Assembly: GCF_014207505.1 (NCBI RefSeq)
Contig: NZ_JACHGL010000001.1
Coordinates: 186,001-250,000 of the forward strand
Source of the DNA: Leuconostoc carnosum
GTDB taxonomy: Bacteria > Bacillota > Bacilli > Lactobacillales > Lactobacillaceae
Direction: 5' to 3'
Length of the DNA: 64,000 nucleotides
Shown: piece by piece, positions 55,970 to 64,000 of the stretch
Position numbering within the stretch: position 1 is the stretch's first letter
Layout of the letters: each line of letters starts with the position of its first letter
The notes under the pieces: generated by a model
Databases searched by the model: none
Told to the model about the DNA's origin: nothing
Seen by the model: only the letters and a program-made list of their open reading frames with translations
Program-made: the position numbers and the translations under genes

Positions 55970-58363
55970 ATGGCATATCAGGAACAACAATTAGAAAAAA
56001 TTACTGGGACGTTGCAAAACGTCATTTTTGCGTCCAGTGATTCGTATTTTAAAATATTATCTATTCAAATTGATGATTCAACATTAGAAGATTGGGACGA
56101 ACCAGAAATTATTGCAACAGGTACTTTTGCCGACGTACAAGAAGGTAGTGTTTATGTTTTTTATGGTAATGTTGTGCGTCACCCTAAATATGGGAAACAG
56201 CTTAAAGTAGAACGTTATGAAAATGAATTACCACCAGATGAAAATGGTTTGATTAAGTATTTTGCTAGCGGACAATTTTCTGGTATTGGTCAAAAAACTG
56301 CAGAAAAAATTGTCGATCATTTAGGATTAAACGCAGTCAATCTAATCTTGGATGACACTAGTATTTTGGATGGTATTGTTAAAGAAGCACAAGCTAAGAA
56401 GCTAGCGCGGACATTACAGTTAAATCTAGGATTAGAACGTTTGTTTCAGGTTGGGAATCAGTTTGGAATTGGTGCTGATATTGCAGGACGGTTGTTTGAT
56501 CAATATGGGAATGAGGCACAAGATATTCTAACGCAAGATCCTTTTCGTTTGGTTTTTGAGTTTGATGGTATTTCTTTTAAAACTGCTGATCAAATTGGCC
56601 ATAAAATTGGAATTAATCGTGATGATAAACGACGCTTACAAGCAGCAGTGTATGCAACAATTATGAACGTTAGTTTTCAACATGGTCATACTTATTTAAC
56701 GCGCCAACAGTTGCAACAAACAAGTATCCACATGCTTCGTGATAATAGTATGTCAAATGAAGTTGAATTAGCAATTGATACATTGCTTGACAACGAGACA
56801 CTTGTAGCTGATGACGATCGCTTATATACAGCAAGTTTGTATGCGGCGGAAAAATCGGTGGCTCATGATTTAAAACGTTTATTACAAGCTAAGAATCCAC
56901 TTGATTTAACTGAAAATGATATTTGTGATGCGTTTGTTACACCAGGGAATATGACTTTGGATGACATGCAACGACAAGCAATTCAATTAGGGTTAAGTGC
57001 GCAGGTGTTTGTATTGACTGGTGGTCCGGGTACTGGTAAAACTACCATTGTGCGTTCTATTGTTGCAACATGGCACCAATTATTGAAGGATCGTGTTAAA
57101 TTTGCAGACGATGCTAAGGCGTTCTTGAAAACCTATGCTGTTAAAATGGCTTCTCCCACAGGACGTGCAGCTAAGCGAATGACAGAGGTGACCGGCTATG
57201 AAGCGACAACAATTCATCGTTTACTAGGCATCGCTGATTTAGATGAGCCTGAATTTAATATTGATAATCCACTGGCTGGGGGCTTGATGATTATTGATGA
57301 AGCATCAATGTTAGATATTGAGTTAACTGCGAAACTGTTAGCAGCAGTGCCTAATGGTATGAAGTTAATCATCGTTGGTGATTCGGACCAGTTACCATCA
57401 GTGGGACCAGGCAACGTTTTAGCTGACTTAGTGAATAGTGGTGTCATAGCGCATGCTGAATTAGAAATCATCTATCGTCAAGGTCGAGGTAGTAGTATTA
57501 CCGCGCTTGCACAACATATCAAGCAAGGCGAATTGCCGTCAGATTTCTTAAATAATCAGTTAGATCGCTCAGCATTTATGGTAGCCCCAGAACAAGCGGA
57601 TGCTGCCATAAAGCAAGTTATACAGGCAGCTGTTAAAAAAGGTTATACACAAGATGACCTGCAAATTCTAACGCCAATGTATAAAACACCAGTTGGAGTG
57701 AATGCCTTAAATACTATGGCGCAAGCACTTTTTAATCCAAGTCGTCCAACACAAAAATCTTTGCAGTTTGGCACAACTATTTTTCGCCAAGGGGATAAAG
57801 TATTGCAACTTGAAAATGATAGTGAGCGTGATGTTTTTAATGGTGACATGGGTAAAATTGTTGCTGTGGAATATAAAAATGATAAGGGTAATAGTGATCA
57901 TGAAGATCGTTTAGTTGTTGATTTTGATGGGAAAGAATTACCTTATCCAAAGAAAAATCTTAATCAATTAACTTTAGCTTATGCGACAACTGTTCACAAA
58001 GCGCAAGGCAATGAATTTAAGTTGGTGATTATGGCATTAACCACACATTTTGGATTAATGCTGAATCGTAATTTACTTTACACTGGGATTACTCGTGCCA
58101 AAGAAGCGCTCATCTTAGTAGGAGAATATGCAGCCTTTAGCCGAGCGGCACAAACTGCTGTCCCAGCACGCCTAACATTTTTAAAAGAACGTTTGCAGAT
58201 TGATGGGCCGCGTCAAGAAATAGACACAGTACCTAAAAAAAATAACAATAAAGCGATTATTGATCATCAGTTAACGACAGAGATGGTGATGACTGGCGCT
58301 ATTGACCCATTAATTGGGCTAGATGGGCTGACACCTTATGATTTCATGCCAAATATCAAATAG
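55970..58363 (+). CDS. recD2: RecD2-type helicase
   Basis: 5'-3' SF1B DNA helicase that acts without RecBC. It has 797 residues. An N-terminal OB-like domain is followed by HhH repeats (FSGIGQKTAEKIVDHLG), Walker A LTGGPGTGKTTIV (near 350), Walker B LMIIDEASMLD, and motif VI-type LLYTGITRAKEALILVG. The ATG at 55970 lies 4 nt after an in-frame TAA and has no visible ribosome site, 32 bp after the phosphatase gene. The start is nevertheless the only one that gives the family N-terminus. Confidence 0.94.
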   Translation: MAYQEQQLEKITGTLQNVIFASSDSYFKILSIQIDDSTLEDWDEPEIIATGTFADVQEGSVYVFYGNVVRHPKYGKQLKVERYENELPPDENGLIKYFASGQFSGIGQKTAEKIVDHLGLNAVNLILDDTSILDGIVKEAQAKKLARTLQLNLGLERLFQVGNQFGIGADIAGRLFDQYGNEAQDILTQDPFRLVFEFDGISFKTADQIGHKIGINRDDKRRLQAAVYATIMNVSFQHGHTYLTRQQLQQTSIHMLRDNSMSNEVELAIDTLLDNETLVADDDRLYTASLYAAEKSVAHDLKRLLQAKNPLDLTENDICDAFVTPGNMTLDDMQRQAIQLGLSAQVFVLTGGPGTGKTTIVRSIVATWHQLLKDRVKFADDAKAFLKTYAVKMASPTGRAAKRMTEVTGYEATTIHRLLGIADLDEPEFNIDNPLAGGLMIIDEASMLDIELTAKLLAAVPNGMKLIIVGDSDQLPSVGPGNVLADLVNSGVIAHAELEIIYRQGRGSSITALAQHIKQGELPSDFLNNQLDRSAFMVAPEQADAAIKQVIQAAVKKGYTQDDLQILTPMYKTPVGVNALNTMAQALFNPSRPTQKSLQFGTTIFRQGDKVLQLENDSERDVFNGDMGKIVAVEYKNDKGNSDHEDRLVVDFDGKELPYPKKNLNQLTLAYATTVHKAQGNEFKLVIMALTTHFGLMLNRNLLYTGITRAKEALILVGEYAAFSRAAQTAVPARLTFLKERLQIDGPRQEIDTVPKKNNNKAIIDHQLTTEMVMTGAIDPLIGLDGLTPYDFMPNIK

Positions 58364-58366
58364 CCT

Positions 58367-58374
58367 GTTATAAT
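58367..58374 (+). promoter_or_regulatory. extended -10 promoter of prs
   Basis: TGTTATAAT (TATAAT at 58369-58374) just after the recD2 stop codon. No clear -35. Confidence 0.5.
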
Positions 58375-58403
58375 GAATTAAGAAGACAAACGGAGTGAAA
58401 ATC

Positions 58404-59378
58404 ATGACAAGCCCTGATTACCAACTATTCAGCCTGGGGAGTAATCCAGGTTTAGCAACTGAGATTGCTAGCATTTTAGATACAAATCTAGCACCTATAG
58501 ATGTGAGACAATTTGCAGATAACGAAATTTACGAACGTATTGAACATACTGTACGTGGTCGTGATGTTTACGTTGTTCAAGGTATTTCTGATCCTGTAAA
58601 TGATAATTTTATGAAACTAATGATTTTTATTGATGCAGCTCGCCGAGCATCTGCTAATACGATCAATGTTGTACTACCCTATTTTGGGTATGCACGTTCG
58701 GATCGCAAAGCGCGGTCACGTGAACCAATATCAGCTCGGTTAATTGCCAATATTTTAGAATCACAGGGTGTTAAACGTGTGATTACAATGGATCTGCATG
58801 CCGAACAGGTGCAAGGTTTTTTTGATATTCCAGTTGATCATTTAATATCTATGCCAACGTTGGGTCATCATTTCTATGAAAATAACTTGTTAGGTGATGA
58901 TTTAGTTGTCGTGGCACCAGATCATTCAAGTGTTGGCCGTGCACGTAAGTTTGCTAAATTATTGCATGCTGAGTGGGCGGTTGTTGATCGTCGCACAGAC
59001 AATGTATCACCACATGCTCCGTATGCTATTACTGGTGATGTTACCGGGAAAAGAGCAATTTTGGTTGATGATATTATTGATACTGGATCGAGTATGGTCC
59101 TTGCGGCTGAAGCATTAGCGGTGGCAGGCGTATCAACTATTTATGCTGTTGCGCCACACGCGGTATTATCAGATAATGCTGTTAAGCGGTTAGAATCATC
59201 GGTAATTGAATATATTTTGGTTACTAACACGATTGAAGTCCCTGAAAACAAGAAATTCAGTCGCCTTAAACAAGTTTCAGTCGCACCGATGTTTGCCGAA
59301 GCAATACGCCGCGTTAATGCGTTTGAAAGTATTGAAAGTATCATGAAAAGTCCTGATAATTTGGATGTCATATTATGA
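58404..59378 (+). CDS. prs: ribose-phosphate pyrophosphokinase
   Basis: Makes PRPP from ribose-5-phosphate and ATP, used by PurF, Hpt and others; PRPP is also the PurR effector in related bacteria. It has 324 residues. YFGYARSDRKARSREPISA is the ATP/flexible-loop signature, and the PRPP loop is AILVDDIIDTGSSM. The ATG at 58404 follows CGGAGTG. It overlaps the next gene by 4 nt. Confidence 0.96.
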   Translation: MTSPDYQLFSLGSNPGLATEIASILDTNLAPIDVRQFADNEIYERIEHTVRGRDVYVVQGISDPVNDNFMKLMIFIDAARRASANTINVVLPYFGYARSDRKARSREPISARLIANILESQGVKRVITMDLHAEQVQGFFDIPVDHLISMPTLGHHFYENNLLGDDLVVVAPDHSSVGRARKFAKLLHAEWAVVDRRTDNVSPHAPYAITGDVTGKRAILVDDIIDTGSSMVLAAEALAVAGVSTIYAVAPHAVLSDNAVKRLESSVIEYILVTNTIEVPENKKFSRLKQVSVAPMFAEAIRRVNAFESIESIMKSPDNLDVIL

Positions 59379-60268
59379 AAGAAATTGAGTTAACAGCGTT
59401 ATTATCTCCGGAATGGGGAATAGTTGAGAATCACTTTATCACAACACAATTTGGCGCTAGTGTCATATGTCATACTGTTGATGTGAGTAAAATACAGTTA
59501 GTTTTTGACGCTGAGTATGATGGCTTGACTTTTGAAGTACAAATTAATCATAGTGTATGGACAGAATATGTCGTTATTGATAAAAAACTGACTATTGATA
59601 TACGAGAACATGAAGCAGATATTTGTATTATATTACGCACATGGCTTACTGATAGTTTGAATTTCTGGCAACATCCTGTCACTCTAACAACATTATTAGT
59701 GGATCAGGGTATTGTTACGCCAGTCAATTCGAACCTCCCTTATATAACGTTTGTGGGAGATTCAATTACAGCTGGTGAAAGTATGGATGTCAATGGACAC
59801 CATCCAGAATTAAGTTACCCTTTTTTAGTCGCTGAGGCCTTAAAAAAGCCCTTAAATCGTATTGCATATGGCGGAACAGGATTAACAGCTAGTGCGCCTT
59901 TTCAGCAACCAACAGCGGTTGAAGCACTTTGGCATGTCGCTGATAATGTTATTCGGCCACGTGTGGTAACTGATTTGGTTATTATTAATTATGGCACGAA
60001 TGATTTTAATTATGGTGCCACCCAAGAAGCTTTCGCCTTTGGTTTGCGAATTTATCTACTTGAATTGATAAAACGCTTTCATTCTGCTAAAATGGTTTTG
60101 TTAATACCATTTAGTGGTGCTTTCGAGACAATCTATCAACGGGAAATCAAACGTTTTGATAATTTTGTTATTCTGGATACATCACATTGGCAAATTGATA
60201 ACGAACGCGTTCATCCGCTGATGGCTGATCACCAGCGGATCGCAGAACTAATTTTGAAAGGATTATAA
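59375..60268 (+). CDS. SGNH/GDSL hydrolase
   Basis: A 297-residue esterase-like protein without signal peptide. An N-terminal beta-rich domain (about 1-110) precedes an SGNH domain with block I FVGDSITAG (Ser), block III NYGTNDF and block V RVHPLMADH (His). This two-domain form resembles carbohydrate esterase family 2, so deacetylation of a sugar is possible. It overlaps prs (ATGA), and the aldo/keto reductase follows 2 bp later. Confidence 0.85.
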   Translation: MKEIELTALLSPEWGIVENHFITTQFGASVICHTVDVSKIQLVFDAEYDGLTFEVQINHSVWTEYVVIDKKLTIDIREHEADICIILRTWLTDSLNFWQHPVTLTTLLVDQGIVTPVNSNLPYITFVGDSITAGESMDVNGHHPELSYPFLVAEALKKPLNRIAYGGTGLTASAPFQQPTAVEALWHVADNVIRPRVVTDLVIINYGTNDFNYGATQEAFAFGLRIYLLELIKRFHSAKMVLLIPFSGAFETIYQREIKRFDNFVILDTSHWQIDNERVHPLMADHQRIAELILKGL

Positions 60269-60270
60269 TC

Positions 60271-61263
60271 ATGGTTTATGCAGCAGATGACAATCGTTAT
60301 GAGAAATTGCCTTATCGCCGAGTGAGCGATTCTGGTTTGATTTTACCAGCTGTTTCATTTGGTTTGTGGCGGAATCTGGGAGATCAGATGCCACTTGAAA
60401 ATTCAAAAAAGGTTATTTTAAAAGCTTTTGACCAAGGTGTGTTTAGTTTTGACAATGCATCGAATTATGGACCAAGTAATGGTACTGCAGAGGAAACATT
60501 TGGTCAGGTATATCGTCATGATTTAAAACCTTATCGTGATGAGTTAGTTATTACCACAAAGGCCGGGTACCATATGTGGCCAGGACCATTGGGAGAATTT
60601 TCTGGTAAAAAAACACTAGTTGCCGCACTTGATATGAGCTTGCAGCGCATGGGATTAGACTATGTTGATATCTTTTATGCGCATCGTTGGGATCCAAACA
60701 CACGTTTAGAAGAAACGGCACAGGCACTTGATTTAATTGTTAAGCAGGGGAAGGCGTTGTACGTCGGGGTTTCAAACTACACTGCAGAACAAACGGCAGC
60801 AATTGCTAAAATATTTGATCGACTTGGTACGCCTTTTATTGGTAATCAGGTATCATATAATATGTTGAATCGTGGCGTGGAGAAAGATGATTTATTATCT
60901 GTGTTAGATAATAATCATGCTGGATTAATTGCATATGGGCCATTAGCAGAAGGTTTGTTGACTGATCGTTATTTGGATGCTATCCCAGAAGATTATCCAA
61001 TTCACCGTACAAATGCTTTCTTGTTTGAAGATGGCAAAGAAAAATTAGTTTCAAAATTAAATGCTTTAAATCAAATTGCGATGGCTCGTGGTCAAAAATT
61101 GTCACAAATGGCACTTGCTTGGTTGTTAAAAGATCAGCGTGTGGCTAGTGTGGTTATTGGGGCAAGTAAAGTTGAACATTTGCTTGATAATCTGGCATTT
61201 AGCGATAATATGTCATTTAGTGATGATGAGTTAGTACAAATTGAAAAAGTATTAAAACAGTAG
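60271..61263 (+). CDS. aldo/keto reductase (YghZ-like)
   Basis: A 330-residue NADPH-dependent reductase. Asp and Tyr of the catalytic tetrad are in FDNASNYGPSNG, Lys in VITTKAGYHMWPG, and His in FYAHRWDP. The start YRRVSDSGLILPAVSFGLW is close to YghZ, which reduces L-glyceraldehyde-3-phosphate and methylglyoxal. The substrate here is inferred. It lies in one transcript with prs and the SGNH gene. Confidence 0.9.
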   Translation: MVYAADDNRYEKLPYRRVSDSGLILPAVSFGLWRNLGDQMPLENSKKVILKAFDQGVFSFDNASNYGPSNGTAEETFGQVYRHDLKPYRDELVITTKAGYHMWPGPLGEFSGKKTLVAALDMSLQRMGLDYVDIFYAHRWDPNTRLEETAQALDLIVKQGKALYVGVSNYTAEQTAAIAKIFDRLGTPFIGNQVSYNMLNRGVEKDDLLSVLDNNHAGLIAYGPLAEGLLTDRYLDAIPEDYPIHRTNAFLFEDGKEKLVSKLNALNQIAMARGQKLSQMALAWLLKDQRVASVVIGASKVEHLLDNLAFSDNMSFSDDELVQIEKVLKQ

Positions 61264-61369
61264 AAACAATATACAAGCCAGTGCGGTTTGTATCGTACAT
61301 AAGTTATATTTTTATGAATCGTGGGGATGCTAGTAAAGTGATGATGTTTGATAAAATTGGGTCGTGAAT

Positions 61370-62359
61370 ATGGTATTATCAATTATGTTGTCCGCGACAA
61401 TTGATGTTAAAGAATTGCCATCTCATTTAGGTGGGCAGTTGCTTTTCTATATGCTTTTTTTCATAGTAATATTTTTTATCGGTGTATTATATCAACTGTT
61501 CATTAAAGGCATACAGAAAAGGGTAATTAACAAGCGTAATGTCATTTACAACGCATTAATTACTGGCTGTTTAGGTCTGCTTGTGGTAATAGGTGGTACA
61601 TTTTGTTATGAAAATAATATTGGTGGTGTAAAAGATGCCATACTTCAACCAATCAATCAACGTGAACGGTCACTTGCGAATAAAAAAAGTCGTGTTGATA
61701 AAACTGAAGTAACTACGATTAAAAAAATGGTCATGAGGAATGCTGTTAAAGGGTTAAAAAAACAGGGATTTGTAGCTATTCCAAGCCAAAATATTTTATT
61801 GCCAATTTATAATGATGCTTACTCAGATAAAGGTTTAAATGCTGGTGCTAATTATGCTAATCATTCAGAAACCGACCCAACTGGTGAAGACGAACCTGTT
61901 ATGGGAAAGGGTAATTATGGGTTAGCTGCTCATAATTTTAACGATGGACGTACTGGTTTTAGTGCTTTACAACAGTCGATTAATCATGATAATCCCTATT
62001 TAGTTAATGGTAAGTTAAAAGGTTCATCTTGGATGAACGATACCACTGTACTCATGGCCAATGAGCACGGCATTTATCGATATATGGTTACGGGTCAAGA
62101 AACCGTTGAATCCTCACAAGTAGCCATTTTAAATCCAACAGTACAACCCGAATTAACAATTATTAGTTGCCTTTTCCCATCAACTCAATATCGCATTATT
62201 ACACATGCACATCTGGTTAAATCGTATGCATGGCAAGAAGCACCTAAAAGTGATATCAGTGAATTTAATTTAAAAATTCGTTCTACTAATGCCCGTGTTA
62301 ATTGGTGGAATCCAGGCATTGAAGAAGGCGTTAATGGCGATGCTGGTGGTACGAAATAG
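61370..62359 (+). CDS. srtA: sortase (class A-like)
   Basis: Transpeptidase that joins surface proteins to the wall. About 329 residues. Two predicted N-terminal helices (about 23-46 and 60-80), where most class A sortases have one. The catalytic residues are His in LAAHNF (about 188), Cys in LTIISCLFP (about 267) and Arg in TQYRIITHA (about 275). The start is uncertain: ATG 61370 is chosen, a GTG at 61364 or ATG at 61385 is possible, and no good ribosome site is seen. No pilin or LPXTG substrate gene is adjacent. Confidence 0.88.
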   Translation: MVLSIMLSATIDVKELPSHLGGQLLFYMLFFIVIFFIGVLYQLFIKGIQKRVINKRNVIYNALITGCLGLLVVIGGTFCYENNIGGVKDAILQPINQRERSLANKKSRVDKTEVTTIKKMVMRNAVKGLKKQGFVAIPSQNILLPIYNDAYSDKGLNAGANYANHSETDPTGEDEPVMGKGNYGLAAHNFNDGRTGFSALQQSINHDNPYLVNGKLKGSSWMNDTTVLMANEHGIYRYMVTGQETVESSQVAILNPTVQPELTIISCLFPSTQYRIITHAHLVKSYAWQEAPKSDISEFNLKIRSTNARVNWWNPGIEEGVNGDAGGTK

Positions 62360-62366
62360 TCATATA

Positions 62367-62425
62367 TTCAACCCTATAAAAAACACGCACTGTTTTAAAA
62401 GTGCGTGTTTTTTATAGGGGTTGAA
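62367..62425. terminator. bidirectional terminator between the sortase gene and mvaK1
   Basis: A core of AACACGCACT (62382-62391) and AGTGCGTGTT (62400-62409) is flanked by A- and T-runs. The complementarity extends to about 25 nt per arm (62367-62391 and 62400-62425, one extra G), so the right arm includes the mvaK1 stop and last codons. Confidence 0.92.
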
Positions 62426-63344
62426 TCCAAGTATTTTGAGCGCCAGATTTAGTTAGTGCATTGGCAATGGTAACTGCATCATTATTATTTTGAGCTAAAG
62501 CAAACATCGCGCCACCAATACCGGCACCAGTTAATTTAGCACCGAGGGCACCGGCATGCATGGCAGCATTAACGAGATTGTCAAGTTTAGGATGAGAAAC
62601 GCCTAATGACTGTAATTCATGATGTGCTGCAGTGAATAACATACCGGCGTGTTTTGGATTGTTTTGTGATAAATCAGTCCGAACTTTTTCAGCAATATGA
62701 CCTAGATGTTCAATTTTATTCCAAGTACGATTATAGTCTGTTTCAAGCTGATTTTTTACAATGCTAATGGCATGCATTGTTTGACCATGAATACCAGTAT
62801 CAGCAATGACTAAAGTACCGGTTAGTAACATGCTAAAGGGTGTCATTTCCTCATTTTTAACAAACCAAATTGGATCATTGGAGCTAACTGTAGCAGCATC
62901 TAATCCAGAAGCTGAGCCGTGAGAAATGCCTTCTTCAATGTCGGTGAAATAGCGTAACTCATCAGCTGTCAATGACTCATCCATATAATTAAAAAAAGCT
63001 TTAATTATTGCAGTGGCAAAAGCTGCAGAAGCACCAAATCCACGTTCTTGTGGGATATTAGTATCAATAGTTAGTGTAAATGGCGTGACTTGAAGATGAA
63101 ATTTATTTAGCAATCGTAGTATTAACTGTCGTAAACCTTCAACATTTGCGCCTAGTTCACTTAGATCACCATGAAAGTTACTACTTTCAATGGTTTGTCC
63201 GCGAAAAGCGGGGCGTAATGTTGCAGTTACGGTAAGGTTAGTTAAGGGGATAGCTATGGCAGGTTGCCCATAGACGACGGCGTGTTCGCCGATTAAAATT
63301 ACTTTAGCATGGGCTTTACCCACACCAATCGTTTGACTAATCAT
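62412..63344 (-). CDS. mvaK1: mevalonate kinase
   Basis: GHMP kinase that phosphorylates mevalonate, the first kinase of the pathway completed by mvaK2, mvaD and fni. It has 310 residues. GKAHAKVILIGEHAVVYG and the ATP loop ERGFGASAAFATAI are clear, with GAKLTGAGIGGAMFAL at the C-terminus. GGAG precedes the ATG. It stands alone, 30 kb from the other mva genes. Confidence 0.96.
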   Translation of the reverse strand: MISQTIGVGKAHAKVILIGEHAVVYGQPAIAIPLTNLTVTATLRPAFRGQTIESSNFHGDLSELGANVEGLRQLILRLLNKFHLQVTPFTLTIDTNIPQERGFGASAAFATAIIKAFFNYMDESLTADELRYFTDIEEGISHGSASGLDAATVSSNDPIWFVKNEEMTPFSMLLTGTLVIADTGIHGQTMHAISIVKNQLETDYNRTWNKIEHLGHIAEKVRTDLSQNNPKHAGMLFTAAHHELQSLGVSHPKLDNLVNAAMHAGALGAKLTGAGIGGAMFALAQNNNDAVTIANALTKSGAQNTWIQPL

Positions 63345-63370
63345 GTTTTTTCTCCAAATATCCTATACTA

Positions 63371-63399
63371 TTGTACCGCAAAGTAATAAATAGTGTAAA
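63371..63399 (+). promoter_or_regulatory. promoter of the dinG-like gene
   Basis: TTGTAC (63371-63376), 17-nt spacer, TGTAAA (63394-63399). Transcription would start near 63406, just before a large hairpin. Confidence 0.6.
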
Positions 63400-63409
63400 A
63401 TAATAAGAG

Positions 63410-63469
63410 AATTGTGATGTTAACTTTGCTTGAAATTTGATTATTGCCAGCAAAGTTAACATCACAATT
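63410..63469. repeat. perfect 21-bp inverted repeat in the dinG leader
   Basis: Positions 63410-63430 and 63449-63469 are perfectly complementary over 21 bp, with an 18-nt loop. Each arm contains GTTAAC and a CAAAG/CTTTG end. No T-run follows on either strand, so it is not a normal terminator. It would form the 5' end of the dinG mRNA, or act as a DNA operator. Confidence 0.8.
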
Positions 63470-63497
63470 TAAAAAACTTATGGAAAGGTGTTTTTTT

Positions 63498-64000
63498 ATG
63501 AATGCCAATGAAACCTTCGTCGTTGTTGATTTGGAGACAACAGGGCAAAGTGTGTCCAAGGGCGGACGCATTATTCAAATAGGTATGACATTTATTAAGA
63601 ATCGCAAGATTGTTGACCATTTTGATTCTTTTATTAATCCTGGTCGTTTAATTGATCGTAACATTCAACAATTAACGCATATTTCACAAAAAGATGTACA
63701 AAATGCACCGTATTTTGAAGAGTTAGCACCCTTGTTACAAAATTTATTGAAAGATACTGTGATTATTGCCCATAATGTTAATTTTGATTATCCGTACTTA
63801 AATGACGAATTTGAACGTTCTGGATTTCCGTTATTAACGGTATCGGCTATAGATACCGTGCAGTTGGCTCAGATTTTATTACCAACTGCACCAGGATACC
63901 GTCTACTAGATTTAACAACTTATCTGCACATTACATTGAACAATGCTCATCGTGCGAATGCTGATGCACACGCAACGGCATTATTATTTTTAAAGTTATG
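63498..64000 (+). CDS. dinG: DinG-like helicase, N-terminal exonuclease domain (3' end outside window)
   Basis: The visible 167 residues are a DEDD 3'-5' exonuclease domain: VVVDLETTGQS (ExoI), VIIAHNVNFDYPYLN (ExoII) and HRANADAHATALLFL (ExoIII). IDTVQLAQILLPTAPGYRLLDL is more like the exonuclease part of Gram-positive DinG than DnaQ, but the helicase part is not in the window. ATG with AAAGG about 9 nt upstream. Confidence 0.85.
   Translation, partial: MNANETFVVVDLETTGQSVSKGGRIIQIGMTFIKNRKIVDHFDSFINPGRLIDRNIQQLTHISQKDVQNAPYFEELAPLLQNLLKDTVIIAHNVNFDYPYLNDEFERSGFPLLTVSAIDTVQLAQILLPTAPGYRLLDLTTYLHITLNNAHRANADAHATALLFLKL

Overview
The window is a low-GC Firmicutes chromosome segment. The gene families point to Lactobacillales, most likely Leuconostoc or a close heterofermentative relative: a mevalonate pathway for isoprenoids, a T-box, PolC, GpsB, RecU-PBP1A, RecD2 and PurR-type boxes. 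The genus is an inference from gene content. Nearly all DNA is coding and mostly on the + strand. I see no insertion sequence, prophage, CRISPR array or rRNA. Two RNA genes are present: RNase P RNA and one tRNA-Glu.

Region by region. 0-2 kb: the 3' end of an IMP dehydrogenase-like gene and guaA (GMP branch). 2-3.3 kb: a GNAT acetyltransferase, then about 660 bp holding only hairpins. 3.3-7.7 kb: recU, PBP1A, ypsA-like, gpsB and rnpB, a cell-division and cell-wall cluster. 7.8-9.3 kb: a fused amino-acid ABC binding protein/permease. 9.3-27.7 kb: a complete de novo purine block (purE-K-C-S-Q-L-F-M-N-H, a NUDIX gene, purD), then fhs, an EstA-type esterase, an OFA-family transporter, purB and a hypoxanthine phosphoribosyltransferase. 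PurR-like boxes lie before purE and purB. 27.7-29.6 kb: a T-box leader (likely valine), a 19-codon leader ORF and brnQ. 29.6-32.7 kb (- strand): mvaD-mvaK2-fni. 32.8-37.2 kb: an AI-2E family permease, trmL, tRNA-Glu and ftsK. 37.2-39.4 kb (- strand): adenine deaminase plus an unknown gene. 39.6-50.5 kb: glmS, then uppS-cdsA-rseP-proS-polC. 50.6-64 kb: psiE-like, ribokinase, RsmF-type methyltransferase, BMP-family binding protein, DUF1831 gene, phosphoglycerate mutase-family gene, recD2, prs, SGNH hydrolase, aldo/keto reductase, sortase, mvaK1 (- strand) and the start of a DinG-like gene.

Purine metabolism links much of the window. Prs makes PRPP, pur genes make IMP, guaB/guaA and purB lead to GMP and AMP, hpt and ade salvage bases, and fhs supplies the formyl donor from formate.

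The most unusual signals are structural. Two genes (ribokinase and the DUF1831 gene) have a strong Shine-Dalgarno sequence 40-60 nt upstream, separated from the start codon by a hairpin and with no local ribosome site; brnQ may be a third case. A perfect 21-bp inverted repeat occupies the predicted 5' end of the dinG mRNA. The IMP dehydrogenase-like C-terminus seems to lack the whole catalytic flap. A possible formate-supply group (fhs, esterase, OFA transporter) sits inside the purine block. I did not find a clear multi-gene system of an undescribed kind.
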